Origin: Lachnospiraceae bacterium GAM79
Lineage (GTDB): Bacteria > Bacillota > Clostridia > Lachnospirales > Lachnospiraceae
Assembly: GCA_020735665.1 (NCBI GenBank)
Contig: CP085928.1
Coordinates: 2,278,501-2,342,500 of the forward strand
Reading direction: 5' to 3'
Length of the DNA stretch: 64,000 nt
A model generated the notes under the pieces. That model did no database searches. It was given only the letters and a program-made list of their open reading frames with translations, and was not told the origin of the DNA. Numbering within the stretch: the stretch's first letter is position 1; each line of letters opens with the position of its first letter. A program made the position numbers and the translations under genes. Positions 17,547 to 27,347 of this stretch are shown piece after piece.

Positions 17547-18854
17547 TTACTCCTGTTTTCCTGCCAGATAGTTGATAAACTGCTGTGCTGTACGGCCGGA
17601 GATTCCACCATGCGACAGCTCCCATTTGTTTGCTTCCGCACACAGTTCTTCCTCTGTCATATGAATGCCGTTCTTCTCTGCCAGACCTACAACGATCTGG
17701 AAATATTCCTTCTGTGACGGCTTGCTATAATTGATCGTAACACCAAAACGATTGACCAGTGACAGCTTCTCCTGCATTGTATCGCTCTTGTGCATACCAT
17801 TGTTATTCTCAAGATCGGTACGATCTGTCCATGTCTCACGGATCAGATGACGACGGTTCGATGTTGCATAGATCAGGACATTATCCGGTTTGATCTCCAG
17901 ACCGCCTTCGATGACTGCCTTCAGATATTTGTATTCTGTCTCGAATTCCTCAAAGGACAGGTCATCCATGTAAATGATGAATCGATAGTTTCGATTCTTG
18001 ATCTGGGAAATAACCTGTGACAGATCCTGAAACTGATGCTTATAAATCTCGATCATACGAAGTCCCTGATCGTAATATTCATTTATGATCGCCTTGATCG
18101 TTGTTGACTTTCCGGTTCCGCTGTCGCCAAATAACAGCGCATTATTTGCCTTACGTCCTGCAACAAAGGCTTCTGTGTTCTCCACGATCTTCTGTTTCTG
18201 GATCTCATATCCGATCAGATCATCCAGACGAACATCCTCTGTGTTATTGATCGGAACAAACTGCATATCTCCATTTGTCGGATGAACGATACGGAATGCC
18301 TTGTTCAGTCCGAACATTCCAACACCATATGCCTTATAGAAATCCGTCACGATCTTGAAGATATCATTTTCATCCTTTGCCCCTTCGATCGCACGGCTGA
18401 TATCCTGTACCTTTGTGCTGACATTCTTATTATACATACGTTCTTTCTTGCCGATGGCTTTATAATTATTCACGATCGTGAAGCAGTCAATATCCAACGC
18501 TTCCTCGATCTCAGAGAAATCAAAATCAAACAGCTTCTTGAAGATCTTGAAATCATTTTTTGCAAAATAATTAACGGTTCCGTCATTAGCACCCACTTTT
18601 TCACTCGTCATAGAGAATGAATTCTCATTTGTGATAAGGATAAATGCCAGATAATTGTGCCACAGATTTGTGTCAAATCCATAATCGGTAGCAAGATCCA
18701 GCAACCGCTTGATCTGGTCGTAGATCCTTGCAACCAGCTCCGCATTCGGACAGTCTCCGCGATCAAAATCCTCAAATATCCCGGACAGCTTCATCAGAAT
18801 ACTGTTTTCACCCAGATTTCTATATAATACTAATTTCGCTATATCTCTGTACAT
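17547..18854 (-). CDS. DUF815-family ATP-binding protein
   Basis: 435 aa. The C-terminal ~250 residues form an AAA+-like ATPase with Walker [11 protein letters not shown], Walker [13 protein letters not shown] and sensor-like [10 protein letters not shown]. The N-terminal ~180 residues are helical and family-specific. This matches PF05673 (DUF815), common in Clostridia and of unknown function. It is the first gene of an operon with nth. Confidence 0.88.
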   Translation of the reverse strand: MYRDIAKLVLYRNLGENSILMKLSGIFEDFDRGDCPNAELVARIYDQIKRLLDLATDYGFDTNLWHNYLAFILITNENSFSMTSEKVGANDGTVNYFAKNDFKIFKKLFDFDFSEIEEALDIDCFTIVNNYKAIGKKERMYNKNVSTKVQDISRAIEGAKDENDIFKIVTDFYKAYGVGMFGLNKAFRIVHPTNGDMQFVPINNTEDVRLDDLIGYEIQKQKIVENTEAFVAGRKANNALLFGDSGTGKSTTIKAIINEYYDQGLRMIEIYKHQFQDLSQVISQIKNRNYRFIIYMDDLSFEEFETEYKYLKAVIEGGLEIKPDNVLIYATSNRRHLIRETWTDRTDLENNNGMHKSDTMQEKLSLVNRFGVTINYSKPSQKEYFQIVVGLAEKNGIHMTEEELCAEANKWELSHGGISGRTAQQFINYLAGKQE

Positions 18855-18926
18855 CTTAAATTATCCTTCTTTCTTCATTTGTCTATATAAACAGGCATTT
18901 GCCCTGTTTTATCCAGCTCGTTTCTC

Positions 18927-20225
18927 TCAGGCATTTTCCTTGCTTCTTTTCTCTTTCATGCGTCTGGACTGTCGTCTCTGCTGCCGCTTCCGGGGTTTCT
19001 CCCTCCAGCGATCATCCGACGAAGCGTAAGGTTCTCCGTACTTTTCCCATGCGACTCCCTTTTCCCGCAATCTCATAAGTACGAATTCCTTCACCAGTGC
19101 ATATAAGACAGAGGATAATGGTACAAATATCAGCATACCGAGAATTCCCATCAGATCTCCGCCAATGATAACGGCAACCAACACCCATATAGATGGAAGT
19201 CCGACGGACCCGCCCACCACATGCGGATAGATCAGATTTCCCTCGACCTGCTGCAATACGATAAACAGGATCAGAAATACCAATACCTTCTTCGGATCGT
19301 CAACCAGAATGAGAAATGCACCGACACCACATCCAATAAATGCACCAAAGACCGGAATCAATGCCGTTACCACAATCGTAACACTGACCGTCAGTGCATA
19401 TGGAATACTAAGGACGCTCATGGATACAAAGAACATCAAGCCCAGAATACATGCCTCCAGACACTGTCCGGTTATAAAATTTGCAAATGTCTCATCTGCC
19501 ATAACGCAGGTCTTGATGATCTTATCTGCTGTTTTCTCTTTAAATAACGCATATATCAGACCCTTTGTCTGACGCTTCAAGTTCTCCTTCTGTGCCAGAA
19601 TATAGATTGCGAAAAATAATCCAACCACAAAATCGACTATACCGCTGACAACAGAGGTTGCAAAATTAAATGTTGATGACAACAGGCTTCCGCTTCCATT
19701 CTTTATCAGATTGATCGCACTCTCACTCACCTTATCCCATGCAATATCAATCTCCATGATCCGGTCAACGATATCCGGATACCCCGCTGCCAGATTCACC
19801 GCCCAATTCTTAATTGCCTCCATCGTAGACGGGAACTGCTGTCCGATCGCTGTAACTGTCCGGCTGACCTCCGGTATCAGCATCGTGATCACAAAAGCAA
19901 TCACCAAAACGACGCAGATAATGGAAAGCACCATACAGACCGGTCTCCGGAACCGATACCATCTACTTTTTTCATTTCGGAATAACAGATTTTCAAATCC
20001 CTTCATCGGCACATTCAGAATGAACGCAATCGCAAATCCAATCACGAACGGCATAAGCAACCCGATGATCCATGTACCGCAGGCATAGATTTTATCAAAA
20101 CGAAATACGCAAAATACGACTAATACAGTTATAATGATCAGTTTTATGAGCTTTTTCATATTCGAATTATTCAGTTCCAAATTCAATTTCCTCTGCTTTC
20201 TTTTTACATTTTTTTGAGCAGGCAC
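18927..20225 (-). CDS. AI-2E/PerM-family membrane permease
   Basis: 432 aa with about seven to eight membrane segments, matching the AI-2E transporter/YtvI family (LVAVIIGGDLMGILGMLIFVPL near the C-terminus). Members export small solutes or act as antiporters; the substrate here is unknown. The C-terminus is a highly basic tail (KPRKRQQRRQSRRMKEKRSK). The start is uncertain: 20225 is a GTG with no ribosome site, a TTG near 20184 has GAGG at proper spacing, and the first ATG is at 20160. Confidence 0.8.
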   Translation of the reverse strand: MPAQKNVKRKQRKLNLELNNSNMKKLIKLIIITVLVVFCVFRFDKIYACGTWIIGLLMPFVIGFAIAFILNVPMKGFENLLFRNEKSRWYRFRRPVCMVLSIICVVLVIAFVITMLIPEVSRTVTAIGQQFPSTMEAIKNWAVNLAAGYPDIVDRIMEIDIAWDKVSESAINLIKNGSGSLLSSTFNFATSVVSGIVDFVVGLFFAIYILAQKENLKRQTKGLIYALFKEKTADKIIKTCVMADETFANFITGQCLEACILGLMFFVSMSVLSIPYALTVSVTIVVTALIPVFGAFIGCGVGAFLILVDDPKKVLVFLILFIVLQQVEGNLIYPHVVGGSVGLPSIWVLVAVIIGGDLMGILGMLIFVPLSSVLYALVKEFVLMRLREKGVAWEKYGEPYASSDDRWREKPRKRQQRRQSRRMKEKRSKENA

Positions 20226-20259
20226 ATAGAACGTGTCTGCTCAATCATGCCAAGACCAT

Positions 20260-20910
20260 TTATTCCGGCAGATTAATGTTTCCAAATACATCACCTATGG
20301 AATAGGTCATATTCTCTTTTGGTTTATAAGCATTCATAATCGGAGCCATGATCTTCTCAAACTTCTCCCTGTCCTTTGAAAGAACGAATACTTCTGCTGT
20401 ATTTCTGGCATCCCACAATGCATCATGCTCTTTTCCCTGAAAATCTTCTCCCAGATAGAATACCGCATCTGACAGTGCCAGTCTTCTTCTGGTTCCAAGC
20501 ATACGTGCAAATTCCTTCTGGAAATCCTTCCATTTGGATGCAAGCTTCTGTGCATCCGGGTTATTGTAGGATTTTAACTTGCGTTCCCGGTTGAACTGCC
20601 GCAGATCATTCTCACTCCATGCATAGATCACATCCGCGCTTAAGCCCCATGCAATGAACCGATCCATCGCAATCGCAAAATCCGGTGCATCGTCTACCAT
20701 CTCATTTGTGATCCCGGTAAGATTTGTTATTCTGGATGTCACAGGCGTAATTCCCGGCTTTACATAAGTCTTGAATGAATCAATCTCCTTATATGTATCG
20801 TCCAGCTTAACAGCTCCTATTTCAATTATTTCATTTTTGCAAATTTTTAATTCATCGGGATGAGAATTATCGATCTGATTCATCTCAAAATCCACAAATA
20901 TATACTCCAT
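20260..20910 (-). CDS. DEDDh 3'-5' exonuclease (RNase T/KapD-like)
   Basis: 216 aa. The exonuclease motifs are clear: ExoI VDFEMN near the N-terminus, ExoII around WSENDLRQF and ExoIII HDALWDARNTAEVF. This is the DnaQ-like fold used for RNA or DNA 3' trimming. No polymerase domain is attached. AGGAAGG precedes the ATG. The substrate is unknown. Confidence 0.9.
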   Translation of the reverse strand: MEYIFVDFEMNQIDNSHPDELKICKNEIIEIGAVKLDDTYKEIDSFKTYVKPGITPVTSRITNLTGITNEMVDDAPDFAIAMDRFIAWGLSADVIYAWSENDLRQFNRERKLKSYNNPDAQKLASKWKDFQKEFARMLGTRRRLALSDAVFYLGEDFQGKEHDALWDARNTAEVFVLSKDREKFEKIMAPIMNAYKPKENMTYSIGDVFGNINLPE

Positions 20911-21063
20911 GTGTCACAACCTTCCTACAGCTGTCTTCCGGATGAAAGCCACCTGCCGAACATGGCTTCCACCATCACAATCTTACCTTAAAGCATACCA
21001 TTCACAGTCAAAAATGTCTATCTTTTTCTTAGTGGAGATTTTCTGTAAATGCCCTGTTAAAAA

Positions 21064-21138
21064 TTGTAGCTGTCTCGGCTTTATTTACCGTAACTTAAAA
21101 GATTTCGGATAAATAAAGCTGGGACAGCTACAGTTTTT
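21064..21138 (-). terminator. Long-stem terminator of the MATE gene
   Basis: An approximately 21-bp imperfect inverted repeat (GTAGCTGTCTCGGC... and ...GCTGGGACAGCTAC) encloses a small TTTCGG-type loop region. T-rich tracts lie on both outer sides, so it can work in both directions. It lies just after the MATE gene on the minus strand. Confidence 0.75.
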
Positions 21139-21170
21139 TACAGGATATCTATTCTCCATAGCCAAAAACA

Positions 21171-22571
21171 TTATTCATTATAGCTATTTCCTACCTGTTT
21201 TTTACACATATGAATCGCCACAAGTATAAACGGCAATGAAAATACCCCTGACAGTACATCGGAGATTCCCTGTGTAAGAGCCACGCCTGTTTCCTGAAAA
21301 CACATTGGAAGAAGCCAGATCAATGGCAGGAAAAAGATTCCCTGTCTGGTGGATGATATGAGAATGGCTTTTCCGATCTCCCCTATTGCCTGAAATAACA
21401 TACCGCTGACCAGGCACACCGCCATAAATGGCAATGATACCGCATGCATCCGAAGGGAAAGCACGCCCAGATCAAGTGCTGCATTTTCACCAAATAACGA
21501 GATGATCGGAGATGCAAATATCCACACAAGAACACCTGCAACAGCCGATGCGATGATCTGGCTTAGAAGTGTAAACGTGATTGCCTTTTTTACCCGGTCA
21601 TTTTCCTTTGCCCCATAGTTGTAGCCAACCACCGGCGCAAATCCCTGACCATAGCCAACCATAACAGCAAACAATATGGCAAATACTTTATTCGATACCG
21701 ATATTGCAGCAACCACATCATCCCCATATTCTCTCGCCGCCCGGTTCAGCAGGATCGTTGCTACGCAGACCAGCCCCTGACGGAAGAAAGACGGAATACC
21801 TGTTCTCGTAATATCGGCTGCCGTCTGCCTGAACGGCTTCCCTTTCTGCCCCCTGAATCCGATCACGCTTTTCCCGCTCAACATTACGATCAACATAATA
21901 GCAAGGCTTACGCTCTGCCCACAAAATGTCGCAATTCCAGCTCCGCGGATTCCAAGCTCCAAACCCGACACCAGAATCGGATCTAAAACTGCATTTAAGA
22001 CAGCACCGCTTCCAATTCCAACTAACGCCCAGACGGGCATTCCTTCCGCCCGCAGAACATTGTTGAGTACATACGACACACACATGACCGGAGCTGTAAG
22101 CAAGATCCAGAATCCATAGTCTAATGCAAATGTCTCGATCGTATCCGTCGATCCCAGAAAATCAACCAGCGGTTTCTGCCACAGGAAACCTGCTCCCATC
22201 AATATAAGCCCGGCAATCAGAGACATTAAAACCGCAACCAGTGCATCTCTGCCTGCCTCCTGTTCCTTCTGCTCGCCTAAAAATCGGGATATTCTGCTAC
22301 CTGCACCCATGCCAAATGTATACCCTACCGCCTGTATCATGGCAAGCACCGAAAATAAAACCCCAACTGCCGCAACTGCACTGTTTCCAAGATCTGAAAC
22401 AAAATACATATCCACGATATTGTATGTCGTTCCGGCAAGCATACTGACAACGGTCGAACAGGACAGCCGCAGAATAAGAGAAGGCACAGGAGTCTGTGTC
22501 ATTTTCACATGATTCTCCTGTGCCTTATCCTTCGTATTGTCAGTTTTACCTTGAACACTATTATTTTTCAT
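21171..22571 (-). CDS. MATE-family efflux transporter
   Basis: 466 aa from the ATG at 22571, chosen because AGGA lies about 9 nt upstream; the frame opens 22 codons earlier without a ribosome site. Two homologous six-helix halves are visible. The N-terminal half begins VPSLILRLSCSTVVSMLAGTTYNIVD and carries the GxxxGxGAGSRISRFLGE motif. Members expel drugs or metabolites in exchange for Na+ or H+. A lysine-rich cytosolic head precedes TM1. Confidence 0.92.
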   Translation of the reverse strand: MKNNSVQGKTDNTKDKAQENHVKMTQTPVPSLILRLSCSTVVSMLAGTTYNIVDMYFVSDLGNSAVAAVGVLFSVLAMIQAVGYTFGMGAGSRISRFLGEQKEQEAGRDALVAVLMSLIAGLILMGAGFLWQKPLVDFLGSTDTIETFALDYGFWILLTAPVMCVSYVLNNVLRAEGMPVWALVGIGSGAVLNAVLDPILVSGLELGIRGAGIATFCGQSVSLAIMLIVMLSGKSVIGFRGQKGKPFRQTAADITRTGIPSFFRQGLVCVATILLNRAAREYGDDVVAAISVSNKVFAILFAVMVGYGQGFAPVVGYNYGAKENDRVKKAITFTLLSQIIASAVAGVLVWIFASPIISLFGENAALDLGVLSLRMHAVSLPFMAVCLVSGMLFQAIGEIGKAILISSTRQGIFFLPLIWLLPMCFQETGVALTQGISDVLSGVFSLPFILVAIHMCKKQVGNSYNE

Positions 22572-22689
22572 ATGCAGACATCCTGCCTTATAGCCGTAGT
22601 AAGAAACCGACAAATAAATATTTCTGTATCCATCCAAACTCTGATACCAAAATCATAACAATCTTTTATATCATCCGGATATTGATGCA

Positions 22690-23535
22690 TTATTTCAGAA
22701 ATTCAGCCACTTCCTCGATCTTATTCTGTGCATCATACACGCCCAGATCGTACATTGCCTGAATCTTCTTATCATCCTTTTCCGTTCTTGATATATCGAT
22801 CTGTACACTCGGACGGATAATAAGAACCTCGCCCTTCTGTTCCAGTTCAGCCAGCTTCTCCAATGTCTTATTATAATACAAATGCCTCATGGCTATTCGT
22901 TTCACATACTCCGGATATTCCTTATACCGGATTGCTTCCAGCTTCAACATGCTGTCTTCTTCCTTGACATAGCCTTCCGGTCTGGTTAAAACTACGATAT
23001 CTTTTCGATATCCCATTCTCCGGAACTGGAAGATTGGAATGCTGTCTGCCGTTCCGCCATCCAATAACTTCTTGCCATCTACTTCTACAATCTGTGACAC
23101 GATCGGAAGTGATGCTGATGCACGAAGCTTGTCCATATCCTTTCGAAGATCCGTACATTCCAGATACTCCGGCTGCCCGGTTTCTACATTTGTACAGCAT
23201 ACATAAAATCTCGTTGGATTCTCCTCAAATGCATCATAATCGAATTTGTATAATTCATTTGGTAGCCGATCATAACAAAAATCAACTCCAAATAAATTTC
23301 CCGTTTTCAACAATGACTTCAAACTCATATATTCCTTATTGTTTCGGTATTCCAAACTGTATGCAATATTTCTTCCACGCTGCTTGGACAAAAAGGATGC
23401 TCCATGAATAGCTCCCGCCGATACGCCGATCACGCCATCCACTGTAATATTATGATCTAAAAATACATCCAGTACGCCAGCAGTATAGATGCCACGCATG
23501 CCACCGCCTTCTAAAACCAATCCTGTCTTTGTCAT
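22690..23535 (-). CDS. Patatin-like phospholipase
   Basis: 281 aa. The oxyanion-hole loop GGGMRGIYTAG, the nucleophile elbow GVSAG and the catalytic Asp in LLDGGTADSIP form the Ser-Asp dyad of patatin enzymes (YjjU/RssA type). There is no signal peptide, so it probably acts on membrane lipids from the cytosol. AAAGGAAG precedes the ATG. Confidence 0.93.
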   Translation of the reverse strand: MTKTGLVLEGGGMRGIYTAGVLDVFLDHNITVDGVIGVSAGAIHGASFLSKQRGRNIAYSLEYRNNKEYMSLKSLLKTGNLFGVDFCYDRLPNELYKFDYDAFEENPTRFYVCCTNVETGQPEYLECTDLRKDMDKLRASASLPIVSQIVEVDGKKLLDGGTADSIPIFQFRRMGYRKDIVVLTRPEGYVKEEDSMLKLEAIRYKEYPEYVKRIAMRHLYYNKTLEKLAELEQKGEVLIIRPSVQIDISRTEKDDKKIQAMYDLGVYDAQNKIEEVAEFLK

Positions 23536-23644
23536 ATATCTTCAACTTCCTTTCAAAACGAATTTGCCATCTTTTGTTTTTACTATGATAACGCAAATCT
23601 GGATTTTAGCAAGAGGAATTTTGTGGATTATAATATTACATAAA

Positions 23645-23716
23645 AAACAACATCAACATGCTAGCCATAAGACTACCTTCGGATAATCTTATTTTTAACA
23701 CATTGATGTTGCTTTT
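23645..23716 (-). terminator. Terminator of the aminotransferase gene
   Basis: The outer stem CAACATCAA.../...TTGATGTTG encloses an inner AAGATTAT-type hairpin with a CGAAGG turn. On the minus strand the structure ends in TTTTTTATG. Confidence 0.8.
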
Positions 23717-23744
23717 ATATGTTCTCTATTCGATTATTTATTAC

Positions 23745-25031
23745 TTATTCTTCACCCAGATATTTGTCGATGCTGACTAACTTTACACAAAGAACAAAGA
23801 TCTTTGAAGCTGCTTCCATCTCCTCAACAGATGGGAAGGATGGTGCGATACGGATATTGCTGTCTTTTGGATCTTTACCGTATGGATATGTTGCACCTGC
23901 GCCTGTCAGAACAACTCCTGCATCCTTACACATTGCTACGATCTTCTTTGCACAGCCCTCTAATGCATCAAATGAAATGAAATATCCACCAACCGGTCTA
24001 ATCCATGAACCGATCTCAAGTCCTGCAAGCTCCTTATCGAATTCATTCAGAACTGCTTCAAACTTTGGTCTTAAGATATCTGCATGCTTCTCCATATGAG
24101 CCTTTATGCCATCGATATTCTTAAAGAATCTTGTATGACGAAGCTGGTTGATCTTATCATGTCCGATTGTCTGAACAGTAAGCTGCTTCTTGATAAATTC
24201 AACATTTCTCGGAGATGTTGCAAGTGCTGCTACACCGGAGCCAGGGAATGTAATCTTGGAAGTAGAGCCAAACATGTATACCATATCCGGATTTCCGGCT
24301 TTCTCACATTCATCTATGATATTTAAAATCTTTGCCTGCTTGTCCTTATATAAATGATGGATGCAGTATGCGTTATCCCAGTAGATTCTGAAGTCTTCTG
24401 CTGCAGGCTTTAATGCTGCAAAACGTCTTACTACTTCATCTGAATAAACGATTCCTGTTGGATTTGAATACTTTGGTACACACCAGATTCCCTTTACTGC
24501 AGGATCGTTATTTACATATTTCTCTACAAGATCCATGTCCGGACCATCCTCTAATAAAGGAATATTGATCATTTCAATTCCGAAGAATTCTGTGATCTTG
24601 AAATGTCTGTCATATCCCGGTACAGGACAAAGGAACTTCACCTTGTCCAGCTTACACCATGGAGTAGAACCATTTACACCATGTGTCATGGAACGGGATA
24701 CTGTATCATACATTACATTTAAGCTGGAGTTACCATATACGATGATATTCTCTTTCTTAACTTCCATCATATCTGCCATAAGCTGACGGCACTCACCGAT
24801 ACCATCCAGATCACCATAGTTTCTGGTATCGTTTCCTAACAAAGTTCTCATATCCGAAGAACTATTGATCTCATCCAACATTCCCATCGACAATGCAAGC
24901 TGTGAGAATCCAGGCTTACCTCTTGCCATGTTCAGACTCAGACCTTTTGCCTGTTCTTCCTTATACTCCTCCAAAAGAGCGGCTTTTAAAGTCAATAATT
25001 CATCTTTACTCATATCTTTGTATTTCTTCAT
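23745..25031 (-). CDS. Class I aminotransferase, subgroup 1c (aspartate aminotransferase-like)
   Basis: 428 aa PLP enzyme. The N-terminus (LSLNMARGKPG) and PLP Lys region (FGSTSKITFPGSGVAALATS) fit PF12897, the clostridial subgroup described as aspartate/alanine-type transaminases. The NPTG motif is present (KYSNPTGIVYS). Substrate preference cannot be read off. It is a single gene with a terminator and a long AT-rich leader. Confidence 0.87.
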   Translation of the reverse strand: MKKYKDMSKDELLTLKAALLEEYKEEQAKGLSLNMARGKPGFSQLALSMGMLDEINSSSDMRTLLGNDTRNYGDLDGIGECRQLMADMMEVKKENIIVYGNSSLNVMYDTVSRSMTHGVNGSTPWCKLDKVKFLCPVPGYDRHFKITEFFGIEMINIPLLEDGPDMDLVEKYVNNDPAVKGIWCVPKYSNPTGIVYSDEVVRRFAALKPAAEDFRIYWDNAYCIHHLYKDKQAKILNIIDECEKAGNPDMVYMFGSTSKITFPGSGVAALATSPRNVEFIKKQLTVQTIGHDKINQLRHTRFFKNIDGIKAHMEKHADILRPKFEAVLNEFDKELAGLEIGSWIRPVGGYFISFDALEGCAKKIVAMCKDAGVVLTGAGATYPYGKDPKDSNIRIAPSFPSVEEMEAASKIFVLCVKLVSIDKYLGEE

Positions 25032-25359
25032 TCTACATACCTGTGCCTTTCACTTATTCTATTCCGGTTAAATCAGTTATGTCCTGTAAAATTCCTATTA
25101 GCTATTTTAAAACATTTTTCAAAAAAGGCAAGCCTATAATTGAAAATTCTTGTCTATTTCGTTTTAAATATCAACTATTTTATTGAATTTTCTTTATTTT
25201 ATTCAGTTTTTTCTGCAAAAATCGTATTTTTCTCCATTATTTTCATATATGACTTGTTTTCATTAAGTAATATGCAAACAAAATGACACCGGTCAGACTC
25301 TTTCCGACCGGTGCCATCTTATATGTATTTACGAATTGATACTTTTATAAACGTTCATC
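25032..25359. other. AT-rich gap between aminotransferase and repeat-rich membrane protein genes
   Basis: 328 bp. It contains the terminator of the downstream-reading gene at 25285-25315. The rest is AT-rich leader sequence of the aminotransferase gene, in which I see no riboswitch-like or coding structure. Confidence 0.6.
25285..25315 (-). terminator. Terminator of the repeat-rich membrane protein gene
   Basis: ACACCGGTC/GACCGGTGC stem with an 11-nt loop, then ATTTTGTTT on the minus strand. Confidence 0.75.
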
Positions 25360-26250
25360 CTAGTATATGGAACTAAAATCCAGATACCACTTTCCAGCTC
25401 GCTTATATACATACATTGTGATATCTTCTTCGACATCATCATCTTTGCCTTTTACCTTAATGGTAGCTTCTACACGTGCAACCTGACTGACCTTGATATC
25501 GTATTCATCTTCATAGTCTTCCTTCTTATCTTCCAGCTTGCTGCCCTTTAACTTCTTAACCTTCTTGAACTTAACCTTGATACTCTTTACTTTACCAACC
25601 TGATTCTCCAGAGCCTCGCCTGAATATTCCATAACGTCGTCTAACTGTTCGATCATATCTTCTTTGTCGATATCATTTTCATCCTTAATATATTTAATGA
25701 TCTTCTTATCGATCAGCTTATACATCTTCTTACCGCTCTGCTTTTCTACTGCATTTACATAAGCCTTAATAACTGCCTTTGGGCTCTGTTTGCCGTGGCT
25801 GGCAATTCCACCGATAATGTTAAAGATCAGAATCAATGCAACAACTGCTGCCGCCGCAATAATAACGATCTTCTTATTATTCACAATCGCATTCTTTACC
25901 TTATCAAATCCGCTGCCTGCCGGCTTATTACCCTGTGGCTGCTGTCCATACTGTCCACCATATGCCTGCTGGTTTGGATCATAATACTGCTGTCCGCCGT
26001 ATGCCTGCTGGTTCGGATCATAATACTGCTGTCCGCCATATGCCTGCTGATTCGGATCATAATACTGCTGTCCGCCGTATGCCTGCTGGTTCGGATCATA
26101 ATACTGCTGTCCGCCATATGCCTGCTGGTTTGGATCATAATACTGCTGTCCGCCGTATGCCTGCTGATTTGGATTCATATTCTGAGCTGCTCCATCCGGC
26201 TGTCCGGCATTCATGCCATTTTGCTGATTTCCATTCATATTCTCGTCCAT
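25360..26250 (-). CDS. Single-pass membrane protein with N-terminal Q/Y-rich tandem repeats
   Basis: 296 aa. Residues ~30-105 consist of about six copies of a 13-residue unit (QQYYDPNQQAYGG). A lysine-rich linker and one TM segment follow (IVIIAAAAVVALILIFNIIGGI, about residues 129-150). The outer C-terminal domain is lysine- and acid-rich, resembling NTF2-like DUF4878-type extracytoplasmic domains. The repeat head is therefore cytoplasmic and low-complexity, possibly a multivalent binding or condensing tail. No signal peptide. The function is unknown. Confidence 0.8.
   Translation of the reverse strand: MDENMNGNQQNGMNAGQPDGAAQNMNPNQQAYGGQQYYDPNQQAYGGQQYYDPNQQAYGGQQYYDPNQQAYGGQQYYDPNQQAYGGQQYYDPNQQAYGGQYGQQPQGNKPAGSGFDKVKNAIVNNKKIVIIAAAAVVALILIFNIIGGIASHGKQSPKAVIKAYVNAVEKQSGKKMYKLIDKKIIKYIKDENDIDKEDMIEQLDDVMEYSGEALENQVGKVKSIKVKFKKVKKLKGSKLEDKKEDYEDEYDIKVSQVARVEATIKVKGKDDDVEEDITMYVYKRAGKWYLDFSSIY
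25958..26175 (-). repeat. 39-bp coding tandem repeat (about 5.5 units)
   Basis: Nearly identical 39-bp units encode the 13-residue QQYYDPNQQAYGG repeats. Units differ only at a few third positions (for example CCGCCGTATG and CCGCCATATG). This points to recent expansion and likely length variation between strains. Confidence 0.9.
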
Positions 26251-26473
26251 GTTACTCTCCTTTATAATTCAGACTAAATTTCATCTGACAGCCTCATCTG
26301 CCAGATAGCCCATCGATAACACAATATATTCATTATCGACAAAATTTATTCTACCATCTAAAATCTCAACAGACAATATATTTCTAAAATTTTTGCTAAA
26401 GAAATGTCACACTTGTATATGCTCCAACCCCCAAATTCAGATACAACATTTCTGCTCTGTCTGGATTTCCACG

Positions 26474-26508
26474 AAAAAAAGAGATAACATAACTGCTATC
26501 TCTCTTTT
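26474..26508 (-). terminator. Terminator of the acyltransferase gene
   Basis: AAAAGAGATA/TATCTCTCTTTT stem; on the minus strand it is followed by TTTTTTT. It lies 13 nt past the stop. Confidence 0.85.
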
Positions 26509-26521
26509 CTTCGGCAATCTC

Positions 26522-27247
26522 CTACCAGTCATTCAGGCTCTCCATCTTGTCGAGCTGGTTCTGGATCAGTGAAACTACCATATCTCTTATCTCATAGGTC
26601 TTCATATCTGCAAATGTCTCATATGGGATCGGTGGCAGAAAATGAAGCTGTGTAATAACCTTTCGGAAAGATTTTCCTTCGAATGGTTTAAATGAATCAT
26701 ATAATACAACCGGCACGATCGGGCATTTTGCCTTCTGTGCGATCTTGAAGCTTCCCGGCAGGAAACCTCTCAGAGAATTATGGTTATGGTCATATCCGCC
26801 TTCCGGGAAAAGAATATATCGTCTTCCCGCTTTGACCTCTGTCGCAACGTCATTAATTACCTGAACCTGCTGCCTGAGATCGGTTTTATCCAGACGCTTT
26901 GCCTTTAACAGCTCACACAACTGCGTGACGATAAACAAATGTGATCGCTTCGCATCCATTACATATGTGCATGGCTTTTCATGTACGCTTATAACACCAA
27001 GTGCATCGTACTTGCCCTGATGATTTGCAAACATGATATATCCGCCTTCTGTCGGCAGATTCTCCATGCCGGATGCAACCGTCTCGATACGCCCTCTTTT
27101 CTTTACATGCTCGATCATAACCTGTGCCATTCTGTAGCATGTCTCCTCATCATATTTCTCACCATGTCTGGCATAATATGACATCTTCGGAACATAATAC
27201 AAAATCAGAAAAAAACAGGAAATGATCACTATAAAAAATCTAACCAT
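26522..27247 (-). CDS. plsC: 1-acylglycerol-3-phosphate acyltransferase
   Basis: 241 aa. It should add the second acyl chain to lysophosphatidic acid. The catalytic NHQGKYD (NHx4D box) and the phosphate-binding FPEGGYDHN are clear, as is PIVPVVLYDS near the end. An N-terminal membrane anchor is present (residues 1-20). It lies 100 nt from the ATP synthase operon on the same strand. Confidence 0.9.
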   Translation of the reverse strand: MVRFFIVIISCFFLILYYVPKMSYYARHGEKYDEETCYRMAQVMIEHVKKRGRIETVASGMENLPTEGGYIMFANHQGKYDALGVISVHEKPCTYVMDAKRSHLFIVTQLCELLKAKRLDKTDLRQQVQVINDVATEVKAGRRYILFPEGGYDHNHNSLRGFLPGSFKIAQKAKCPIVPVVLYDSFKPFEGKSFRKVITQLHFLPPIPYETFADMKTYEIRDMVVSLIQNQLDKMESLNDW

Positions 27248-27316
27248 CTACCTAAATCCCCTGAATTTACAACTCTCTGTCCAAAAGTACTGCAATATCC
27301 AACAACTGTTTTTTTG

Positions 27317-27341
27317 ATCCGGTGCGATCCGCACCGGATCC
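27317..27341 (-). other. Perfect hairpin after the ATP synthase operon, no T-tract
   Basis: GATCCGGTGC-GATCC-GCACCGGATC is a 10-bp perfect stem just past the atpC stop. On the minus strand it is followed by seven A, not T, so it does not look like a normal intrinsic terminator. It may instead stabilise the 3' end of the mRNA. Confidence 0.6.
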
Positions 27342-27347
27342 GGCCAT

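Noticed and set aside
25958-26175. Regular direct repeats as possible CRISPR array
   Set aside because: The units are contiguous 39-bp coding repeats with no unique spacers.
25795-26277. Plus-strand repetitive ORFs antisense to the QQYYDPNQQAYGG region
   Set aside because: Their repeats are a mirror of the 39-bp units in the real gene; no ribosome site.
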